A stretch of 44,936 nt of DNA from Pauljensenia sp. (GTDB taxonomy: Bacteria > Actinomycetota > Actinomycetes > Actinomycetales > Actinomycetaceae), in contig JASBZF010000003.1 of assembly GCA_029983625.1 (NCBI GenBank), forward strand, positions 1 to 44,936, given 5' to 3'. Shown piece after piece: positions 39,727-44,936 of this stretch (its first letter is position 1; every line of letters begins with the position of its first letter). The notes beneath the pieces were generated by a model. That model had not been told where the DNA came from, made no database searches, and saw only the letters and a list, made by a program, of their open reading frames with translations. The position numbers were made by a program, and so were the translations under genes.

Positions 39727-41622
39727 ATGCAGTCATATGATCCGGCATCGTCCCTCCTGGGACGCATTGGTGCGCCCTCGGATCTTCATACGCTCACCCC
39801 TTCTGAACTCGTCGATCTTTCTGCAGAAATCCGTAGTTTTCTGATCGAATCGGTTTCCAAGACAGGTGGGCATCTCGGGCCGAATCTTGGTGTTGTCGAG
39901 CTGACAATCGCGCTTCACCGAGTGTTTGACTCTCCTCGGGACACGCTCATTTTCGATACGGGACATCAGGCTTACGTTCATAAACTGTTAACGGGGCGTA
40001 AAGATTTTTCGAAGCTGCGCTCACGCGAAGGACTATCTGGATACCCTTCGCGCGCCGAAAGCGTTCACGATGTCCTGGAGTCTTCTCATGCGTCAGCGTC
40101 GATCGCGTGGGCGGATGGAATCTCATGGGAAAAGCGCCGATGTGGGGATGAGTCGTGGACTGTTGCGATCATCGGTGATGGGGCGCTCACCGGAGGTATG
40201 GCGTGGGAGGGACTGAATCGCATCGCTGCATCGACGAAGCGTCGCGTTATGGTTGTGATGAACGATAACGGGCGGTCCTATGCGCCGACGATTGGTGGCC
40301 TTGCACATCACCTCGATACGATTCGCACCTCGGAAAACTACGAGAAAGCACTGGCGTGGGGGAAACGAAAGCTCCTGTCAATGGGCGAGCCTGGGCGTGT
40401 GGCTTTTGATGCGCTTCACGGTCTGAAAACCGGTTTGAAAGACATATTCGTTCCTCAGGTGATGTTTGAGGATCTGGGGCTGAAGTATCTTGGCCCGGTT
40501 GATGGGCACGACATTATTGCCGTCGAGGACCTTCTCAGATTAGCTCAGGGACTTCAAGAGCCGGTTCTTGTTCACGTGATCACGCAGAAAGGCAGAGGCT
40601 ACGTGCCTGCCGAACAGAACACGGCAGATCGTCTTCATGCGGTCGGACCGATTCATCCAGAAACTGGCCTGCCGATTGTTCCTGAGCGCTTTGGTTGGAC
40701 GAGTGTGTTCGCCGAGGAGATCACCGATTTAGCGCGGAAAAACTCTCAGATCGTTGGCATCACTGCGGCGATGATGGAACCGGTTGGCCTTGCTCTCATG
40801 AAAAAGGAGTTCCCTGAGCGCGTCATCGATGTCGGTATTGCCGAACAGGAAGCACTTGCTGCAGCTGCGGGTATGGCTTACGAGGGCGCTCATCCTGTTG
40901 TGGCCCTTTACGCGACTTTCTTGAATCGTGCTTTTGATCAGCTCCTGATGGACGTGGGACTTCACCGAGCAGGGGTGACTCTTGTCTTGGATCGCGCGGG
41001 GATCACCGGAGCTGATGGTGCCTCCCACAATGGCGTGTGGGATATCGCGATGTGTCAGATCGTGCCGGGCGTGGAACTTTTCGCTCCCCGCGATGAGGCA
41101 AGGTTGCGTGACTGTTTGCGCCGAGCTGTTGAGATCGAAGATCACCCAAGCGTGGTGCGCTACCGTAAAGGCGCCCTCCCTGAACCCATTCCGTGTCTGC
41201 GTCGTTTCAACGGTGTCGAGGTTGTGTGTGAACCCGACGAATTCGATGTGGACGTGCTGCTTGTGGCAACTGGCTCTCTTGTTCCAGAGTGTGTCGCAGC
41301 TGCTCGCGCCCTCGAATCTGAGGGAGTGAGAGTTCGGGTCGTAGATCCGGTTCGCCTTTTGCCGGTGGAAGCGGGATTAGCGGATCTTGCTTTAGGGGCC
41401 GCAGTGGTTCTCACCGTGGAAGACGGAATTGTTGAGGGAGGTTTTGGCTGGGCAGTAAGGGAGCTTCTTGCTGATCAGGGAAAGCCGGTGGTGTGTGCAG
41501 GTGTGCCGAAAGCTTTTCTCGCACATGCTGAGCGTTCTGAAATCTTGGCTGATCTGGGTTTGGATTCTGCGGGTATTCAGGCTCGGCTTTTTGCGCTTAG
41601 CTCTCACACTGCTTCACGCTGA
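39727..41622 (+). CDS. dxs: 1-deoxy-D-xylulose-5-phosphate synthase
   Basis: Dxs condenses pyruvate and glyceraldehyde 3-phosphate to DXP with thiamine diphosphate, the first MEP pathway step. Seen are GGHLGPNLGVVELTIALH, FDTGHQAYVHKLLTGR, the ThDP-Mg motif IIGDGALTGGMAWEGLN...VMNDN, the KYLGPVDGHD segment, the transketolase pyrimidine domain (DVGIAEQEALAAAAGMAYEGAHPVVALYATFLNRAFDQLLMDVGLH) and VLDRAGITGADGASHNG. At 631 residues it is full length. It is monocistronic here, about 20 kb from dxr and ispG. Confidence 0.97.
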   Translation: MQSYDPASSLLGRIGAPSDLHTLTPSELVDLSAEIRSFLIESVSKTGGHLGPNLGVVELTIALHRVFDSPRDTLIFDTGHQAYVHKLLTGRKDFSKLRSREGLSGYPSRAESVHDVLESSHASASIAWADGISWEKRRCGDESWTVAIIGDGALTGGMAWEGLNRIAASTKRRVMVVMNDNGRSYAPTIGGLAHHLDTIRTSENYEKALAWGKRKLLSMGEPGRVAFDALHGLKTGLKDIFVPQVMFEDLGLKYLGPVDGHDIIAVEDLLRLAQGLQEPVLVHVITQKGRGYVPAEQNTADRLHAVGPIHPETGLPIVPERFGWTSVFAEEITDLARKNSQIVGITAAMMEPVGLALMKKEFPERVIDVGIAEQEALAAAAGMAYEGAHPVVALYATFLNRAFDQLLMDVGLHRAGVTLVLDRAGITGADGASHNGVWDIAMCQIVPGVELFAPRDEARLRDCLRRAVEIEDHPSVVRYRKGALPEPIPCLRRFNGVEVVCEPDEFDVDVLLVATGSLVPECVAAARALESEGVRVRVVDPVRLLPVEAGLADLALGAAVVLTVEDGIVEGGFGWAVRELLADQGKPVVCAGVPKAFLAHAERSEILADLGLDSAGIQARLFALSSHTASR

Positions 41623-41706
41623 AGGGTTACCGGTCAAAATCTGAGTGTTGAGGTGTCTTCAGCGGCGCATTTCAGTGGATCTGTGGATCTTCGAGGTCAC
41701 GAGGCT

Positions 41707-42951
41707 CTAGTGTGTAAGCGCCTGCGTGATCGCGTCGAGGCTGAGTTCAATCTGCCAGTTCCGTGCGCCTTGATCGTGCATACGCTCTTCTAGTGTGTCC
41801 TTAAAAAGACGTGAAGAATCGAGCGGAGCCCAGGCAAGATAACGCTGAATGCGCGGTTCAAGAATGACTTCAGGGGCGATGCCGATTCTGTGTGACACTG
41901 CGAGCATGGCCTCGCGGACGGCGGCGAGGCGAGCCGCAGCATCAGGGTCGATTCGCGTCCAGAGTCGCGCTTCGGGGATGGCACCTGGTGGACGAGGTGG
42001 TTTCAGGGCAGGAAGCTCTTCTTCGTTGAGATGACGAGCGTGTACGATCGCGCGCATCCATTCCGGAGCGTACTGACGTGCAACGGGGGAGCGGAACTCT
42101 GAGATCGCTTGGAGTGCTCGTCGATTCCTTGGAGGATTCATAGCGGCTTTGATCAGGGCCGCATTGCGCACGAGACGCCCAGGAGCAATGTCAATCCGCT
42201 GGGCGATTTCCTCACGCACCTGCCACAGGCCCTGAAGAACAGCAAGTCCACGCTGGGAACGGATTTTGCCCGCACCGGACAGTGAGCGCCAACGATCCGG
42301 TTTTGGGCTTGGGGGCGGCACCGAGAGAAGATGAGCGTTTTCTTCGAGCGCCCATTCCCAGCGGCCGCATTGATCGAGGGCGAGTGCAAGCTGACGATAC
42401 AGTTCGCTCAGAAGTTCGACGTCAAGAGCGGCATAACGCAGCCAGTCCTTTGGGAGGGGACGCAGGGACCAATCGGATGCCTGGTGGTCTTTGATCAGGC
42501 TAAGGCCGAGGACTTGTTCGCATACAGCCGCAAGTCCGAAACGTTCATATCCGAGGAGTTTGGCTGCGATCGCAGTGTCAAAGAGCGTTGTGGGCTTAAG
42601 GCCAGACTGGCGAAGATTGGGGAGATCTTGAGTGGCATCGTGAAGAATCCAAAGATCTGAAACAGCCGTGGACAGTCGCGTCAGGTCGGGAAGCGCAGCC
42701 GTGTCAATAAGGAAAGTTCCCACCCCTTCTCTGCGGATTTGCACGAGATAGGGATTGGTTCCGTATCGAAATCCCTGAGCGCGTTCCACATCGAGGGCGA
42801 GAGGAGTTGTCCCCTTTTCGAGGGCGAGGGCAGCGTCTTCTAAGGCGTGGGGAGTATCAATCACCTCGGGAATGCCTTCACGCGGCACCGCAATGAGTTC
42901 GGGGTTTTCTGTGTCTCCGATAGGCAGACCGGCGGCGTTGATGATGCGCAC
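41707..42951 (-). CDS. Ribonuclease D-like 3'-5' exonuclease with HRDC domain
   Basis: DEDD exonuclease family. The exo motifs are LALDVERAQGF (Asp54, Glu56), WILHDATQDLPNL and LRYAALDVELLSELY (Exo III). An HRDC domain follows (LAVLQGLWQVREEIAQRIDIAPGRLVRNAALIKAAMNPP). The C-terminal ~100 residues are conserved in actinobacterial RNase D homologues. At 414 residues it is usual for this branch. The start is GTG with AAGGAG 8 nt upstream, 3 nt after the DUF3000 stop. tRNA or rRNA 3' trimming is inferred from the family. Confidence 0.92.
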   Translation of the reverse strand: MRIINAAGLPIGDTENPELIAVPREGIPEVIDTPHALEDAALALEKGTTPLALDVERAQGFRYGTNPYLVQIRREGVGTFLIDTAALPDLTRLSTAVSDLWILHDATQDLPNLRQSGLKPTTLFDTAIAAKLLGYERFGLAAVCEQVLGLSLIKDHQASDWSLRPLPKDWLRYAALDVELLSELYRQLALALDQCGRWEWALEENAHLLSVPPPSPKPDRWRSLSGAGKIRSQRGLAVLQGLWQVREEIAQRIDIAPGRLVRNAALIKAAMNPPRNRRALQAISEFRSPVARQYAPEWMRAIVHARHLNEEELPALKPPRPPGAIPEARLWTRIDPDAAARLAAVREAMLAVSHRIGIAPEVILEPRIQRYLAWAPLDSSRLFKDTLEERMHDQGARNWQIELSLDAITQALTH

Positions 42952-42954
42952 GCC

Positions 42955-43506
42955 TCACACTCCTTCGAGGAATCGACTGGCGGCAACACCTGCCGTCCGT
43001 GTCATTAAGTCACTCCAGGCACGTAGGTGGGGAGCAAGATCAGGGAGGCAGGGAGTCCATGAGGCGCGGATTTCAACGTTAAGGGTTGAGCCTTTGAGTT
43101 CGAGGCCACCGAATGCTTCTGACAGTTCTCGAGTGACGGTCCCGGCAAGATCGTGATATTCGGCCTCTGCCTGGAAGAGACATTCATCTGCCCATCCCCA
43201 CAGGGCTTCAGCGAGGAGGGGATCATTTCCCATTTCCGGGTCAATATGGCTGCGTATCTGCGCGACGATCCGTAAGTTTCCGTTCCAACCGGGTTGGCCT
43301 TCGGGGTCGTGAAGAAGAACGAATCGACCGGTAGCGGCGGGTTCACCGAACTCTTCGGCGAAGGTGCGCATCGCGAGGGCCGCGCTGAGAGGTGCGAGAC
43401 CTCGCGGAGGGGGGACTTCTTCAAATTCGATATCACTGCGCGCGCTTGCTGTGCGTAGACCGAGCAGGGCCAGGCCAAATGCCTCGGGAATTGCTCGTGA
43501 GTCCAC
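42955..43506 (-). CDS. DUF3000 family protein
   Basis: An actinobacterial family of unknown function, usually next to this RNase D homologue. Conserved are DIEFEEVPPPRGLAPLSAALAM, GRFVLLHDPEGQPGWNGNLRIVAQIRSHIDPEMGNDPLLAEALWGWADECL and the C-terminal GTVTRELSEAFGGLELKGSTLNVEIRASWTP...LRAWSDLM. The frame is open to a TTG at 43566, but GTG 43506 fits the family start (PEAFGLALLGLRTA) and lies 7 nt after a TAGCCT -10 candidate. It is probably cotranscribed with RNase D. Confidence 0.88.
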   Translation of the reverse strand: MDSRAIPEAFGLALLGLRTASARSDIEFEEVPPPRGLAPLSAALAMRTFAEEFGEPAATGRFVLLHDPEGQPGWNGNLRIVAQIRSHIDPEMGNDPLLAEALWGWADECLFQAEAEYHDLAGTVTRELSEAFGGLELKGSTLNVEIRASWTPCLPDLAPHLRAWSDLMTRTAGVAASRFLEGV

Positions 43507-43513
43507 GATCTCA

Positions 43514-43519
43514 AGGCTA
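43514..43519 (-). promoter_or_regulatory. Candidate -10 element for a leaderless DUF3000 mRNA
   Basis: On the minus strand TAGCCT (TANNNT) is followed by 7 nt and the GTG at 43506. No Shine-Dalgarno site or clear -35 is seen. Confidence 0.3.
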
Positions 43520-43679
43520 CGGGCGCACAGGTGAAGCGCCGCTACGGCGCGCCGCAAGAGAGTCAAGATGAAGCGAAGAAAAGGCGAAGAAGACAGGCGC
43601 GACTCAAGAGTGCATACTCATATGAGGTAGTGAAGGTGTTGAGACGTGTGCCGTGCGCACATTGTGGGGAGATAAAACG

Positions 43680-44723
43680 ATGACGCAAGCGCGATGGACC
43701 CTGCGCCGAAGTTCTCATGAGGAATTCGATGCCTTGTTAGCGCAGGCCGCTATCGATCCTCCGATTGAGCAGACGATTGAGTGGGCGCATTTTGAGGAAA
43801 GCGATGCGGATCGTCAAGCTCTTGGTGTCTTTGTTGTCGAAGATTCAACTCAGCGCCCTCGGGCAGTATTTCGTGTGACGCGGATCAATGATCACGGGAC
43901 GCATTTTGTCTGGTTGAGGCACGGCCCGCTGTGGTTGAGTGAGCCTTGCGCTCAGGAAGAGCGCGCCCTCGTCGATGCTCTCGTGAATGACATGAAGATC
44001 CTGGATGCGGGAGCAACCCACATTCGACTCGATCTTCGTTTTCCTGCTGAGGGAGCGCTCCTTCCCGCGTCGATGATCACCTACGATCGCACGGTTATTG
44101 TCGATACTTCGATTTCTTCGCTTGACCTTGATCGCGATGCGGCAGCGCAGGAAATTCTTTCGCGCTTCAAATCGCGGGGCCGCCGAGATGTGCGTAAAGC
44201 CATTCGTGAGTCTGGCCTTGTCTGTGCTGATGAGACCGATCAAGCGCGGGAAGATTTTGAGGAATACCACGCGGTGATGCGTGAAACAGCTGAGCGTGAC
44301 GGTTTTGTTCCCTGGCCGAAGATGACCTACGAGCGAATGATCCGTATCCTCGGGCCGGATCGTGTGCGCGTGTACGCGGGACGTTGTGAAGGTGAGCTGG
44401 TGTGTTGGGCGATTGTGACGATCTGCGGCACCCAGGCTTGCTATTTTTATGCGGCGTCAAAGTCGGCGGTGTCACGCCGTGGCGTTGCTGATCGTCTCCT
44501 GTTTTTCTTCTGCACTGAGCTTGCTTTCTTAGGGGTGAAGCAGGTTGATCTGATGGGGATTGGTTCTGATATTGCACCCGGACTCATGAGCCTCAACACT
44601 TTTAAAACAAAGTTTTCGTCAGAGGTTCAGCAAGTTCCCGCTGCTCGGGAGATCGTTGTGCGCCCCTGGGTGTATTCAAGTGTGTCGAGGGCGCGTCGTT
44701 TCGTGCGTTATCTGCGTCGATAG
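43680..44723 (+). CDS. FemAB-like aminoacyltransferase (peptidoglycan bridge formation)
   Basis: Fem proteins add amino acids from aminoacyl-tRNA to the peptidoglycan stem peptide; related GNAT-fold proteins act on other targets. The 347-residue protein shows the double-GNAT layout: an N-terminal half with EQTIEWAHFEES and FVWLRHGPLWL, SRFKSRGRRDVRKAIRESGLVC in the middle, then FEEYHAVMRETAERDGFVPWPKMTYERM, CYFYAASKSAVSRRGVADRLLFFFCTELAFLGVKQVDLMG and NTFKTKFSSEVQQVP near the end. ATG 43680 has GGGGAG 8 nt upstream; GTG 43653 is less likely. It is followed by tRNA-Gly after 159 bp. The amino acid it transfers is unknown. Confidence 0.85.
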   Translation: MTQARWTLRRSSHEEFDALLAQAAIDPPIEQTIEWAHFEESDADRQALGVFVVEDSTQRPRAVFRVTRINDHGTHFVWLRHGPLWLSEPCAQEERALVDALVNDMKILDAGATHIRLDLRFPAEGALLPASMITYDRTVIVDTSISSLDLDRDAAAQEILSRFKSRGRRDVRKAIRESGLVCADETDQAREDFEEYHAVMRETAERDGFVPWPKMTYERMIRILGPDRVRVYAGRCEGELVCWAIVTICGTQACYFYAASKSAVSRRGVADRLLFFFCTELAFLGVKQVDLMGIGSDIAPGLMSLNTFKTKFSSEVQQVPAAREIVVRPWVYSSVSRARRFVRYLRR

Positions 44724-44882
44724 AGTCTGTCAAGGGCACAGGTGCCACTATGGAAACCGCTGGATTTCAAGGAAAATAGGTGCTTGTGATCCGTGTTACG
44801 CCACTTCGATTTCTCAAAGCGCGCTTGGGACTGCTAATGTCTTCTCTGTTCGCAAGAAAGCCTCTTAGGCAAAAAGCGATAC

Positions 44883-44936
44883 GCGGATGTGGCTCAGTTG
44901 GTAGAGCATCACCTTGCCAAGGTGAGGGTCGCGGGT
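44883..44936 (+). tRNA. tRNA-Gly(GCC), cut by the window end
   Basis: Acceptor 5' strand GCGGATG (44883-44889), D arm GCTCAGTTGGTAGAGC, and anticodon stem TCACC/GGTGA around TTGCCAA with anticodon GCC are complete. The sequence stops within the T arm, so the 3' acceptor strand is missing. The gap 44724-44882 holds no gene I can support. Confidence 0.9.

Overview
The window reads as ordinary chromosomal core DNA of a Gram-positive actinobacterium, most likely a member of the Actinomycetaceae or a close relative. The basis is the actinobacterial gene order (rimM-trmD-rplS-lepB-rnhB-DUF2469-yraN-comM-dprA-xerC / rpsB-tsf-pyrH-frr-cdsA-rlmN / dxr-rseP-ispG-proS), actinobacterial marker families (DUF2469, DUF3000, DUF3052, DUF3145), many GTG starts, homodimeric PDH E1 (AceE), a class A RNase P RNA and a moderately high GC content. 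The family-level placement is inference. No phage, insertion sequence, integron, CRISPR array or defence island was recognised.

Layout. 1-147: a very GC-rich edge unlike the rest. 166-8507: a plus-strand block for ribosome and tRNA maturation, protein export and DNA processing: rimM, a trmD fused to an acetyltransferase domain, rplS with a structured leader, lepB, rnhB, DUF2469, yraN, comM, dprA and xerC. 8522-8998: a minus-strand M23-like protein. 9248-19957: rpsB with a multi-hairpin leader, tsf, pyrH, frr, cdsA, rlmN, a DivIVA-like protein, dxr, rseP, a threonine aldolase-like enzyme and ispG. 19991-26649: an SRPBCC-like protein, a membrane protein, proS, def, DUF3145, an ACP-like protein without the serine, aspA and tdk. 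26748-29489: aceE on the minus strand, facing tdk across a 17-bp-stem terminator. 29773-30311: DUF3052 and tRNA-Val(UAC). 30422-33664: minus-strand lipB-lipA-AMP-forming acyl ligase. 33740-35322: a Nif3-like protein and a coiled-coil protein with a lost zinc ribbon. 35445-35802: rnpB. 35806-39599: minus-strand S9 peptidase and CLC transporter. 39727-41622: dxs. 41707-43506: minus-strand DUF3000 and RNase D. 43680-44723: a FemAB-like transferase. The right edge cuts a tRNA-Gly(GCC).

How the genes work together. dxs, dxr and ispG cover three steps of the MEP isoprenoid pathway. lipB and lipA make the lipoyl cofactor that the PDH complex (aceE) needs. cdsA, lepB, rseP and FemAB concern the envelope. 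rpsB, tsf, frr, rplS, proS, def, rimM, trmD, rlmN, rnpB and the tRNAs serve translation. Tight ATGA/GTGA overlaps show translational coupling across much of the window.

Points worth a second look are the TrmD-GNAT fusion, the serine-less ACP-like protein beside DUF3145, the zinc-ribbon protein without its cysteines, the AMP ligase coupled to lipA/lipB, structured leaders before rplS and rpsB, a pair of DnaA-box-like sites at 4414-4450, and several genes whose -10 element lies 6-8 nt before the start codon (candidate leaderless mRNAs). I saw no clear-cut novel multi-gene system.
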